This document shows positions 8,555 through 18,080 of a stretch of DNA of 23,027 bases, one piece after another. The notes under the pieces are model-generated. The model saw only the letters and a program-made list of their open reading frames with translations. It did not search any database and was not told where the DNA came from. The position numbers and the translations under genes were made by a program. Origin of the DNA: Porphyra umbilicalis (lineage: Eukaryota > Rhodophyta > Bangiophyceae > Bangiales > Bangiaceae). Every line of letters begins with the position of its first letter. The stretch's first letter is position 1. The DNA is taken from positions 1-23,027 of the forward strand of contig KV919321.1 of NCBI GenBank assembly GCA_002049455.2, in the 5' to 3' direction.

Positions 8555-8802
8555 GTACGTTTGCTAGTCTCCGTTTTCACCCCAGCGACGCGGGGAATTG
8601 TGTCTACAAAGCACTGCGAACCCGAGGCGGGCTTCAGTATCCACGGGTACTAAGGTGCTGTACCGTGGGCTGGGTATTCATGGTGCTACTGCCATGAAGA
8701 GAAGAACATTGACTCAGCATCGAGTAGGGACTTACCGGCCTAATCGCTTGAAGCTCCTTGTTGCTGTGGGCACTGTGTTGGCCGATGATTCGAATGTTAC
8801 AG
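8555..8802 (+). other. Predicted phase-2 intron in the transposase
   Basis: The donor is CCTGG/GTACGT. The acceptor is GTTACAG/CTGC, followed by a second in-register CAG 14 bases later. Joining the first pair keeps the frame and gives ASPGCFVPASDTQATMTGRS, which reads smoothly across the junction. The intron contains stops in the upstream exon's frame, starting with TAG at 8564-8566. Confidence 0.6.
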
Positions 8803-9011
8803 CTGCTTTGTTCCAGCATCTGACACGCAAGCCACCATGACGGGGCGCAGTTGGCGCCACTTCTCCATCTTCTGGCCGTTCATGGTCGCCGAAATGGTCG
8901 GTCCGCGCGATGCGCCCGACCCGGCGGCTGCGCTTCTCGACGGTGCGCCTGTGGCGCCAACGGGGTCCGTGCTCCACACTCCGGCGGCAGAGTCAAGAGC
9001 CAGCGGCAGCG

Positions 9012-9043
<32 letters not shown>

Positions 9044-10312
9044 GATTACCAGTCAGAGATTGGGTGTCGCCTGAGGGACACCCGCGAGGCATCCAAGAGC
9101 GTAGCCGACGGCGAGGGCTCCTCTGTCGACGGGCTCCCCACCCGCAAGCCAGCCAGGGACACGCTCCCCGGCGCCAACGTCGTCAATACCCGAGCGAACG
9201 TCGAAGTCTTTGGGTCCATGTCCATCCACGACGCAATGCTTGACACTTTTTGCCGGGCCGCGCGGCTGGGCGGCGCCCTGTTCGGGTACAACATTGCCAA
9301 CACGACAACGTTGACCGGCGCGCAGATTTCCCAGATGGACGCCGCTGCGCACGAGTTGGGCGTCGACTGCGTGCAAACTCTGTACGGGCATGTCAACAAT
9401 ACCAAACTGCACCGGCTCGTACAGCACCTCCGCGACGAGCTGCAGTCACGGGGGAACCTCTGGGAGGAAGATACCTCCGAGAACGAGCGCCTGCATGCGT
9501 CGTGCAAGCGGATATTTAATCGCAGCAACAAGCGCGGTCCCGGCGTCGCACTGAAGATGATGAGATGCGACGAGGCCCAGTCTGCAGTGCTCAGCGGGAT
9601 GCATAAGGACGATGACGGGAACACCCACGACGCGGCATCGGACGACGAGGACGGTGGTGGAGTCCTGGAAGCCGCCGCGCCAACGAGCACAGCCGACTTG
9701 CCCTTCACCGGTCGCGGCATGCGTGTCGCCCGGGGCGACATTCACGTCTCCGGCGCCCTCGCCAAAGTCGGAGAGCTGCTGGGTATGGCCGACAACGAGT
9801 CCTTGATTCTTCACAACACTGCGCGCATCTTTGCGCGCTTCGAGTGGGGAGCGCCCGGGAAGGTGCAACACCAACGCGGGTCCCCCAACTTCATGAACAA
9901 GCCGTGGTTCTCGTACGTGCGCTACGAAGCTGCGGACGGCACCATCAAGTGGGGTCGCGTGCGACTCGTTGTGTGGGCCCTTGGCCGCGAGCGCAGGAGC
10001 TGCGTAGTCTTGCAGCGCATGCGCCCCGCGGCACCTCGCCATGGTTGCGTCTCGTCTCGCTACAGCTGTCAGCGCCTGGCTTGGGACTTCCAATCGGAGG
10101 CGGACCAGTACCCAGCGCTCGCTTTGAACGACGCAACGCGCATCCTGCGGGCTGAGAATGTGCAGGTGGACTGGTGGGACTTGATGGAGCGCGTCGGGTT
10201 ATTGGCAACGCCGGCCAACAAGACGATCGACGCGACAGAGCGGCGCGCTGCTCGCTACTTCACCAACCCCTTCTTCCCTTGGACGAGCCGCGAGCTCCGC
10301 CCCCGTCTTTGA
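8803..10312 (+). pseudogene. Transposase, C-terminal part
   Basis: This exon is open for about 500 codons to TGA at 10310-10312. It starts with MTGRSWRHFSIFWPFMVAEM, then a low-complexity acidic linker with Ser-Asp repeats (9001-9043, hexamer AGCGAC). A helical region with KLHRLVQHLRDEL and NLWEEDTSENERLHASCK follows; it matches the general H-x-x-x-H-L ... N-E-x-x-H pattern seen near the C-terminus of Plavaka/KDZ-type transposases. Last come an acidic spacer (about 9605-9660) and a C-terminal domain with WFSYVRYEAADG, WDLMERVGLL and NPFFPWTSRELRP. Read alone from the ATG at 8837 it is an intact 491-codon frame, so the break in the gene lies upstream. Confidence 0.65.
9001..9043 (+). repeat. 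Ser-Asp-coding hexamer microsatellite
   Basis: Tandem GGCAGC then GACAGC units in frame with the transposase give SGSGSDSDSDSDSDD. It forms a flexible acidic linker between two conserved parts of the protein. Confidence 0.9.
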
Positions 10313-11125
10313 GTGCTTGTTTGATGAGTGGAGAAGTGTGTACTATCCTTTGGAAGTGCCAGGTGCCACACAGGCCTCGGCCTCTGTTGCCGAGTTCGCG
10401 ACTGTTTTGCTTCATACGACGACCTACTTCCGTCTCTCTTGCACTGCTTGCGCTTATATGCATCGCCCGAGTGCGCGACAGGTAGACTTTTCTTTTTTTT
10501 TTTATGACACGCAGCCCACGACGTCGCCCCGTATCGGTGTAGTGGACACTGCCGGCAAAAGAACTCCGACCTGCACTTCTACCTGCCCGCTCTCCCCTCC
10601 CCTACTTCTCTCTCTCTCAAGAAACAGATCGCCGTACTCTACAAGGCCCTGCTAAGGCGCCAATGACTTGGCCAGTAGCCGCTAGTCACCACACAGGCGG
10701 TCTTGCCTGTCTCTCCTTGTTCACGAGCACCACATTATCCCGCTTTTTCACCATGGTGCCGGCAGACTGCACAACCTTGCCAATGGCACAGAAGCGCTCG
10801 TACAGCGCATTGCCAGAGGCGTGTGGGTGTCAATCGACTTCGCCGTCGTGGCGCGTGCGCGAAACCTGTATTACCGGAAGCAGTGCAGGAGAAGAATATG
10901 GCACTGGCAACTAGAGTTGCCTGCCTTCCCCTGTTGTCCTTTCGAACTCAACTCCGCCTGGTACCTGCATCGGCGTACATGCCCGCCTCATTAGAAATCA
11001 CTTTAGCAGTATCGTCGATATTAGGGATCTGATTGGATGCCGTTAGTTTGCATCTCGAGGGTACTACTGTATCGCGACACAAGGAGAACTCGATCTTCGC
11101 TGCAAGGGCCTGTGCCCACCGAGCT
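10313..11125. other. 3' side of the transposon, mostly without genes
   Basis: It holds a T run (10491-10503), a pyrimidine tract ending in CAAG (about 10590-10621) that resembles a splice acceptor, and the coding relic at 10686-10910. No terminal inverted repeat matching 4618-5447 was found by eye. Confidence 0.4.
10686..10910 (-). pseudogene. Coding relic, 74 codons with one internal TGA
   Basis: The frame runs LPVPYSSPALLPVIQVSRTR then GEVD, TGA (10830-10832), then HPHASGNALYERFCAIGKVV and MVKKRDNVVLVNKERQARPP to TGA. The composition after the stop (aliphatic VVLVN strand, basic patches) is that of a folded domain, not of random sequence. It may be the end of another transposon gene. The family is unknown. 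Confidence 0.35.
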
Positions 11126-11192
11126 CTGAACGGAACTTTCTCCAGGACAGCCTCCCGGTCCTGAACGAGAGCCTTGAACGGCTCTTTCCCGT
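11126..11192. repeat. Flanking direct repeat, right copy
   Basis: Partner of 4815-4882, with CAGCCTCCCGGTCCTGAACG and TTGAACGGCTCTTTCCCG as the conserved parts. Further degenerate CTGAACGG/GTCCCG units continue to about 11235. Read on the minus strand both copies encode similar short peptides (PVQEREAVRELL and LVQDREAVLEKV), but neither belongs to a convincing gene. Confidence 0.6.
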
Positions 11193-11235
11193 TCAACAGA
11201 TCTCTGAACGGGACTCCCGGACAGGGTCCCGTACA

Positions 11236-11800
11236 GGAGGACAGTTTTCCGACGCTGGCGCGCCGGTCCCACCGTCAGCCGCCTCCAGTGTCTGACGCCG
11301 CCACACCCGCAGATTTCCTTCTTGACCTCTGGTGTGGGGGAGCCCGCGCGGAGGATGGTGGTTGGGTGACGCTCGTGGGATGATGCCAAAGTGGTCCGAA
11401 GTGGCCATCTGAATGTGGCGCTTCATCGCTTTTAACGTCGAGTTGCGCAACAGCAACGTTGATCGGCTGCCCTTCGGCGCCCCGCCTCCACCGCCGCCAC
11501 GCGCAAGCGGCTCGAGGTGGCGTGACTGTGGACGGAGTCGGGGACGCGCACGCCTGGGCCTCGGGCGCTGCGCCGTGGCGGCAGGCGGTCGAGGCCACTG
11601 CAACCACCCCGTTGGAAGCTGCGTTGACACTCGTGATGGGGCGCGTTGCTGGGCCGCTGGGTGTAGCCGGGGGGGGGGGCGGCGGACGCAGGGTGAGGGA
11701 AGGCAGGACGGCGGGCGGCGGGCGGCGGGCGGCGTGGAGCTCACCGCTGCGGCTCAGTGCTTGCCGTCCCCACCCACCAGTCACGTCGAACGCGCGAACG
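11236..11800. other. GC-rich spacer upstream of the Gly-rich gene, no gene supported
   Basis: Frames are open on both strands only because of base composition. It contains an 11-base G run (11669-11679) followed by CGGCGGG repeats to about 11735. Confidence 0.5.
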
Positions 11801-11810
11801 CATAAAAGGG
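11801..11810 (+). promoter_or_regulatory. TATA-like box
   Basis: CATAAAAGGG in otherwise GC-rich sequence, about 190 bases before the ATG of the Gly-rich secreted protein. That spacing would give a 5' leader of about 160 bases if transcription starts 30 bases downstream. Confidence 0.5.
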
Positions 11811-12001
11811 TGTTTGGTTTCTCCGCCTGGCGTCCGCGAGCAGCGTTCCACCGAGCCGCGTGGCGTCGCACGCCCCCCCATTGGCAATTGCTCCTCCACC
11901 GCCTGCGTACGCGGCGGCATTCTCCACCCTGCACTTGATCCAGGCTCTCATCCCTCAATCCCCATCTGCCCCACTGGTGGGGGTGCACCCCTGCCGGCAC
12001 C

Positions 12002-12747
12002 ATGAGGTCTCTGGTCGCCCTCTCCCTGCTGGCCGCCACCGCCGTGGTGACCGCGGACGCTGCCGCCGACGCATTTATCCTGCGCTGGCCGTCTGCAGCC
12101 GCCCTCCCCCGCCCCGTCAACCGGCAAGGGGGAATGGCGGCAATGGCGGCGCCGGCGGCGACGTCATTTCCATTGGCCCCGACGGGCAGCCCAACGGCGG
12201 CGGCGGCACGTTTGCGGGTAACGGCGGCAATGGCGGTAACGGCGGCGACACGTCGGGCGGTCCAGGCGGCGCGCCCGCAGGCGACGGCGGCAATGGCGGC
12301 CGCGGCGGTGACGCGATTGGCGGCGGCGTCGCGGGCAATGGCGGCAATGGCGGTAACGGCGGGGACACGACGGGCCCGTGCGGCGGCGGCGGCGGTCGTG
12401 GGGGGGATGGCGGCGACGGGGGGGCGGTCGTCATCTCGGGCGGCAACCTGTTTGGGCCGGGTGGCCTGTTTAGCGGGGGGAATGTGCAGATTGGGGGGAA
12501 TGGCGGTAACGGGGGGAATGGGGGCAGCGGGGGCGGTCCCTGCCCGCCGACGCCCTCGCCCACGCCGACACCCACGCCGACACCCACGCCGACACCCACG
12601 CCGACACCCACGCCGACACCCACGCCGACCCCGAACACCAACACCTACGGTAGCCGCAGCCGTAGCCGGAACCGGAACCGGAACCGCAACCGCAACCGCA
12701 AGAAGAACCGCGACCGCAAGAGGAACCGCAACCGCAAACGCAACTAG
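12002..12747 (+). CDS. Secreted Gly/Asn-rich repeat protein (frame broken once)
   Basis: The ATG at 12002 has a good context (CACCATGAGG) and opens a textbook signal peptide: MRS, then the hydrophobic [13 protein letters not shown], then small residues. About 40 codons on, the frame gives way to the neighbouring one, which encodes NGGNGG and GGD repeats (about 12125-12540), then (PT)n, then an Arg/Asn/Lys tail (SRSRNRNRN ... KRNRNRKRN) to TAG at 12745-12747. The shift lies at the G run at about 12127-12131. A run one base longer would join the parts, so either the copy is mutated or one base was not called. The Gly-rich part resembles cell-wall, coat or collagen-like structural proteins in composition only. 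Two Cys residues (TGPCGGG and GGPCPPT) bracket the last Gly-rich block. The basic tail could bind polyanions. Confidence 0.65.
12562..12629 (+). repeat. 12-bp minisatellite coding Pro-Thr
   Basis: About 5.5 nearly perfect copies of CCGACACCCACG in frame with the Gly-rich protein give a PTPT spacer between the Gly-rich part and the basic tail. Pro-Thr tracts are common extended, often O-glycosylated linkers in secreted proteins. Confidence 0.9.
12659..12745 (+). repeat. Hexamer repeat coding the Arg/Asn/Lys tail
   Basis: Degenerate CGGAAC/CGCAAC/CGCAAG units encode alternating basic and Asn residues up to the stop codon. The change from CGGAAC to CGCAAC along the array suggests local expansion. 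Confidence 0.8.
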
Positions 12748-12999
12748 CTAGCATCTCTTTGATGCAGGCAAGGGTGCTGCACTTTCCGGCGCGGCGGGGG
12801 TAGAGATGGCACGGACTGGGCACACGTATGTTTGTGCCTGTGGAGGCAATGTGCAAGTAACAGATAAGTGGGCTCCTGGTCCCCTTTGTTTTATTTATGT
12901 TCTTGCCGGGCCTGTCCCTTGTTCACACGCTGCGCGTTGGACTCCAGCCGTCGATGACCTGGAAGCACCAGATGCATCAGCCACGAAATCTACCACGGC

Positions 13000-14350
13000 A
13001 CCACGTTTGGGGGGAGGCGGGGGGCGAGCGCCCCGAGCGCCCCCGCAACCGACGCCCCCTGCGTCATCAGCGTCGACGCCGGCGGCGCCGCCATCGCCGT
13101 GAGCAGCTACAGCCAGTACCACTGCATGACGGGGTGGCGCCCCGGGGTGGCGCCTCGTGCGCGACCCGCGGCTGCGGGCGGCGGTGGAGCGGCTGCGGCA
13201 GCGCCTCAACACTTGCGTGCCGGCGCTCGCGCAGGTCGGGGGCGGCGGCGGCTCAACGACGCGCCCGCCGTGGCGGGCCGTCGTGGCGGGCGCGGCGCGG
13301 CGCGGCGGCCGTCATGGCGGGAGCGACGCGGCGCCGCCTCTGCCGCGCGCGCGCCACGCGCACGGCGCGCCGCTGCGGGCCGACGTGCGCGCGGGCCTCG
13401 ACGCGCACGTCGGGGGGTGCTGGGCCAACGCGGGGGGCCACGACCGCCGCCCGGGACGCTGCCGGCGCAGCGGCGCTCGAGCCCCCCCCCCGCGGGCGCC
13501 TCTTCCACGCCACGCGGGCGTGGGGGGCCCGCTCCGCCGGTCGGGGGTGGCCGCCGCGGCCGCCCCGTGGGGGCGCCTGCTGCGGGATGCGGGCGTGGCG
13601 GGCCACGCCGGGGGGGATGACGTGGACGCGGACAGAGGGGGGGGGGGGGTACGGCCGCCTCGCCGTGTGTGGGAGCGACGGCAGGTGTGGCCGAGGCGGC
13701 GGCGCGGCTGACGGGGGTCGGCGGCGGGCCCGGGGGGGGGGGGGGGGCGCCGGCCGCCCGCCGCCGTGAGGCCCCGGCCGGCCGGCCGGGCGGGGCGGGC
13801 GGGCGGGCGGGCGGGGGCTCGCGCGCGCCGCCGGCGGCGCGCCCAAACGCACGCGCGGCCGCGGCGACCGCCCGCGCGCGTCCCGTCCGTGTGCCGTCGG
13901 GCGGGGCGCGCCGGCGGCGTGCCCGCCCGCCCCGCCGCCGCCGCGCGCCGTGGCGGGCGGGGCGGGCGCCGCAGCGCCGCCGCCCCGCCCCGGTGCGCGC
14001 CGCCATGGGCGGGCGCGCCGACGCGCCGCGTCGGGGCGCTGCCGCGCAGCGCCGACCCCCAGCGGGCGGCGACCGCGCGCGCGGCACGGCCGGGGCAGCG
14101 GGCCGCGGGTTGCACGCGCCGCCGCGCGCGCGCGGCGGCGCCGGCGGCGCGGTGGCAACGGCACGGCCGGCGGCGGCGGCGCGTTGCCGCCCCGCCGCCG
14201 CCCGTGTCGGTCGGCACGGCCGCCGCGCACCGCGGCGGCGACAGGGGGTGGCGGCGGCGGCGGCGGGGAGCGGGGGCGCCGCCGTTGCCCGCCGCGCGGC
14301 CGGGCGTGGTGTTTGGCGGCCCCTCGCCGTCCCCGCCGGGTCATCCCCGT
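13000..14350. other. Extreme G+C tract, no secure gene
   Basis: Nearly every base is G or C from about 13130 to 14340. G runs lie at 13637-13649 (13 G) and 13732-13747 (16 G), with GGGC tandem units at about 13787-13817. Long frames on both strands are Arg/Ala/Gly/Pro-rich and overlap, so they are mostly a by-product of composition. The most protein-like part is DPRLRAAVERLRQRLNTCVP at about 13160-13220 (plus), which could be a helix of a gene scrambled by indels. A second protein-like patch, KFRLCDDGRAYRVRAKAIRP, lies at about 14355-14415. Confidence 0.5.
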
Positions 14351-14659
14351 GCATCTAAATTTAGGCTGTGCGACGACGGTCGCGCGTACCGCGTCCGTGC
14401 CAAGGCAATCCGACCGCATTGTGTGAGCGTGGAGCACGACCTGTCGGCTGTACGTCTACTGTTGCACGCGCAGTGCCCATACCAGGGCCATCAACCCCGC
14501 CGCGTGACCGTGAGCACGACCCGTCGCCGTCACTCGACCGCGCGCCATCCGGTGCCCCCCCCCCCTCCCCATCGCTCCGTCACCCCTCCCAGCCGCGGCG
14601 GCAGGCGACCAACGCCGCCCCCGCCCCCCACGCACGTCCGCTGCCCGCCCGCCCACCCG

Positions 14660-17182
14660 CTACGGCGTCGCCGCCGGCGCGGGCGTCACCCCCCCCCCCC
14701 TCCAGCCCCAGCAGCAGCGCCACCACCCCATCGTGCCCGCCGCGCCGCCAAATTCAAGGGCGTGTTGCCCGGCGCGTTGCGCAGGCGCCTGTCCCCCCCC
14801 GCGCCGACCAACAAGCGCATCACGGCCAGGTGCCCCTCGTAGGCCGCCGCGTGCAGCGGGGTCCCCCCCCCATGGCGGGAGCGACGACCACCCCACCGAC
14901 GCGCCCGCATCGAGGAGCGTCGCCACCGCCGCGGCGCGGCCGCGCGAGGCCGCCACGTGCACGGGCGTCACGCCGTCGGCAGTCGCCGCATCCACGTCCG
15001 CGCCCGCGTCGAGGAGAGCGGTGAGCACCGCGACGGCGCCAGGCGCGTCCACGCCCCGCCTGGTGCGTCGGCGTCCAGCCCGTGGGGTTGGCCGCCACCG
15101 CCGCGGCGGGCGACGCGGCGAGCAGCAGCCGCGCCGCGGCAGCGGCCCCGCCGTGGGCGGCGCGAAAAATGGGCGTCTCCCCGTTCGCGTCGGCCGCACC
15201 CACGTCTGCGCCCGCGTCGAGGAGCACGCGCAGGGCCGCCGTTGCGTCTTGCGCCGCCGCATGAGACAGCGCCGACGTCCGTTGGTGGCCACCGCCGCCA
15301 CGTCGGCGCCGCCGTCGAGGAGCGCCCGCACCGCGGCGGGGTGGTCGGAGCGAGCCGCGTAAAAGAGGGGCGTCTCCCCGAGCACAGGCCGCGTCGACGT
15401 TGGCGTGCGCGGCGGTGAGGGCGGCGATCGCCGCCACGTCCCCGAGCTGCGCCGCAAAGTGCAGCGGCAGCACGTCGCCGGGGTTGTTGGGCAGCGACGC
15501 GTCCGCTCCCGCGGAGAGGAGGGCGGTGATAGCCGCCACGGCGCCCGCGCCGACGGCTTCAAATATCGCCGTCCGCCCAGAGTGGCACTTGACGTTCACG
15601 TCCACGCCCGGCGCGGCCGCGAGGGCGGTGACCGCATCGGCGCTGTCCTTGAACGCGGCGAAAAAGAGGGCCGTCAGCCCGGTGGTGTTCGCCGCGCTGG
15701 CGTCGGCGCCCGCCGCGAGAAGCGCGCGCACATTGGCCACATGCCCGCCCCGCGCCGCAAACATCAACGGCGTTACGCCGCGCTCGTCTGTCTGGTTAGG
15801 GTCCACGCCGGCGCCGAGGAGAGCCGCCACAAAGTGCACGCGCGCGTCGGCCGCCGCGTCAAACAGCAGCGCACGACCGGTGCGGCTGCGGACGGCGGCC
15901 ACGTCGGCCAACGTCGGGAGGAGCAAGTCAAAGATGTCCTCGTGGCCATTCCGCAGCGCCGCCTCAACCGCCGAATCCCCACAGGTGGACGTGACGCCCG
16001 TCTCGACGCCCGTCTCGACGAGCAGCCGCACGACGGGGGGTGCCCCTCCTGCGCCGCCATTATAAGCGGCGTCGTGCCATCGTCGCGTGGCAGCCCGCCG
16101 TTGGCGCGAGCGTCGAGGAGCGCCCCGACGGCCGCGTCGTGGCCCTGTGAGGCAGCGCCAAAAAGCGCCGACTGGCCCGCATTGTCGACCGCGTCGACAC
16201 GCGCGCCCGCCACCAGCAGCGCGCGGATGATCGGCAGGTGGTTGTTCGCCGCCGCCACAGCGGCGGTCGCGCCAATGACGTTGGTGGCGCCCACCACGTC
16301 GGCACCCGCGTTGAGGAGGACGGTAAATGCGCGCTCCCAGCCGCGCGCAGAGGCCGACAGCACCGCCGTCGACGTTGACGACGGTCGTCGTGTCGGCGCC
16401 CGCGCCGACCAGCACCTCCATTGTGGAGACCGCGACGTCTTCGGTCGGCGCAACAAACGCCCAGCGGAGGATACCATCGCCGTGGACGTCGACAATGCCG
16501 ACTTCGGCGCCCGCCGCCAGCAGGGCGGCCGCCACGTCGGCACGCCCCGCCTCGACGGCAGCAACGAGCGGCGTGACGCGGTTTTCCAACTGCACCTCGT
16601 TAACGTCGGCGCCCTTGGCCAGCACCGCCTGCACGGCCACCATGCCCGCCAACCCCGCCGCGATGAAGAGCGCGCTGCGCCCGTGACAGTCCGGCGCATG
16701 CACGTCCGCGCCGCGGTCGAGCAGCGCCACCACTTCGGCGTCCATGCCCTTACTGCACGCCACGTGCAGGACCCCGTGCCGGCGGTGACGGTGGTGGCCC
16801 TTCGCCCCGGCCGAGGAGCACCCCCGCCACGCCCCTGTGGCGGCCCATAAGCGCAAACGTCAGGGGGTGGCCCCGTCCGGCGCGCCGCATCGACCGCCGC
16901 GCCAGCGTCGAGGAGGGTGGTCGCCACCCCGCCGTCCCGTTGCGAGCGGCCAAGTGTAGGGGCGTCTCCCCGTCATCGTCCTTGGCCGTGAGGCTCGCGC
17001 CGTACCGGATCAGCAGCGTCGCCGTGGACGTGTGCCCGTGCAGCGACGCAGAGTGGAGAGCGGTGAGGCCGAGGCCGTTGGCGTCGTTCACCACCGCCTC
17101 GCCGGGGGGGACCACATCCGCCCCCTCCACGGCGTCGACGGCGACGGTACGTACGTCGGGGGGACCACGTCCGCCCCTCCAT
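14660..17182 (-). pseudogene. Ankyrin-repeat protein, ~24 repeats, many frame breaks
   Basis: The start is probably ATG at 17182 in an ideal context (GACGCCATGGAG). Repeats of the standard 33-residue form follow without other domains: LGLTALHSASLHGHTSTATL, DGETPLHLAARNG, RGVTPLMFAARGGHVANVRA, NGETPIFRAAHGG, DGVTPVHVAASRGRAAAVAT and, last, GGTPLHAAAYEGHLAVMRLL, most ending LL(D/A)AGADV. They are spread over all three minus frames; I see breaks near 17172, 16940, 16870, 16800, 16350, 16040, 15390, 15290, 15070 and 14870. Most lie at G or C runs, so under-called homopolymers are as likely as a true pseudogene. The end is uncertain: TGA at 14686-14688 or a stop at 14660 in another frame, on either side of a 12-base C run. 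Joined, the protein would be about 800 residues. Ankyrin repeats bind proteins; the partner is unknown. Confidence 0.85.
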
Positions 17183-17213
17183 GGCGTCGACGGCGGCGGT
17201 GCGTACGTCGGGG
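17108..17213. repeat. Tandem duplication at the start of the ankyrin gene
   Basis: A unit of about 53-54 bases occurs twice. On the minus strand each copy reads GACGTACG.ACCG.CGCCGT through CGACGCC.TGGAGGGG to GTGGTCCCCCC. The upstream copy has ATG where the downstream one has GTG, and it has one G fewer in the GGGG run, which shifts its frame relative to the repeats. With equal runs the duplication would add 18 residues in frame. Confidence 0.75.
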
Positions 17214-17862
17214 GTGATGAGGAGGGAGCGGGGCGGCAGAGGGGGGGGGGAGAGAGCGAGGTACCAGCAGCCCAGGGAATGTGTTGGTTTGTAATGGGGG
17301 ACGTCCGCCGGGCAGAAGATGTTAAGGAGTACCCCGGATGGCGACCGCAGGCGGGGGAGGGGCCCCAACACCTGATAACACGGTGGTATCAGAGAGGGAG
17401 CACGCGGCGGCACGACGTCAGCTGGGCATGTGACGGGAGAATAACTGCACAACGGCAAGGTGAGGGCGTCACCACGGAGAGGGGAAACAGAGCGCCCTGG
17501 TGCTGCAGCAGCAGGAGGCACAACCCCGCGTGACAACGCCAGGCCCACGCGAGGGAGCGATAGCATTCAGCACAGCGTAGACAGGTGGGGCTCACGGGGC
17601 GCCGACGCGTCGACAGAGAGCGACCCATAACCGCGCGGCGTCTGGCCCTCTTCTAAGCCGGCCGCTCCTCCCAAGTCGCCCATCAACGATGCGCGGGCGC
17701 CCGTGCGGCCGAGCCCCCAGCGCAGTCGAACGCACTGTCGCGCTTGCCCGCGCGAGGGTCCGACGCGGACAGCGTCACCGTGCGTGCCGCCCGCCAGCCG
17801 GGTGCGACGTGTGGTATTGACGGTTGCCAGCCATGCCCCCAGTGACAAGGTCGCCTGCGGTG

Positions 17863-17966
17863 TGTCCTGCCAGGCAGACGGGTCGGCCGAACAGGACGCG
17901 CGTGCCGACTGGGGTGCGTCCCTGCCAGGCAGGCGGTCGGCCGAGCAGGACCCCGCCTGCCGACTG
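17863..17966. repeat. Direct repeat, two ~48-bp copies
   Basis: Copy 1 (17863-17910) and copy 2 (17918-17966) share CTGCCAGGCAG, GGTCGGCCGA, CAGGAC and TGCCGACTG, with a few changes. No frame across them is convincing. Confidence 0.75.
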
Positions 17967-18020
17967 CACAGCATGTCCAGATCCATCGTCAGAACAATGG
18001 TCATCTCCTGATCGGAGGAA

Positions 18021-18080
18021 CTGAAAGCGCGTTCGCGAAAACACTCTGGACTGAAAGCGCGTACGCGAAAACACCCTGGC
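18021..18080. repeat. 30-bp tandem repeat, two copies
   Basis: CTGAAAGCGCGT(T/A)CGCGAAAACAC begins both units, at 18021 and 18051. Each contains a GCGNNCGC-type palindrome, which could be a binding site. Confidence 0.9.

Noticed and set aside
13206..14437. Very long minus-strand frames (up to 394 codons) rich in Arg, Ala and Pro
   Set aside because: All frames on both strands are open here because the DNA is nearly free of A and T, so openness carries no information.
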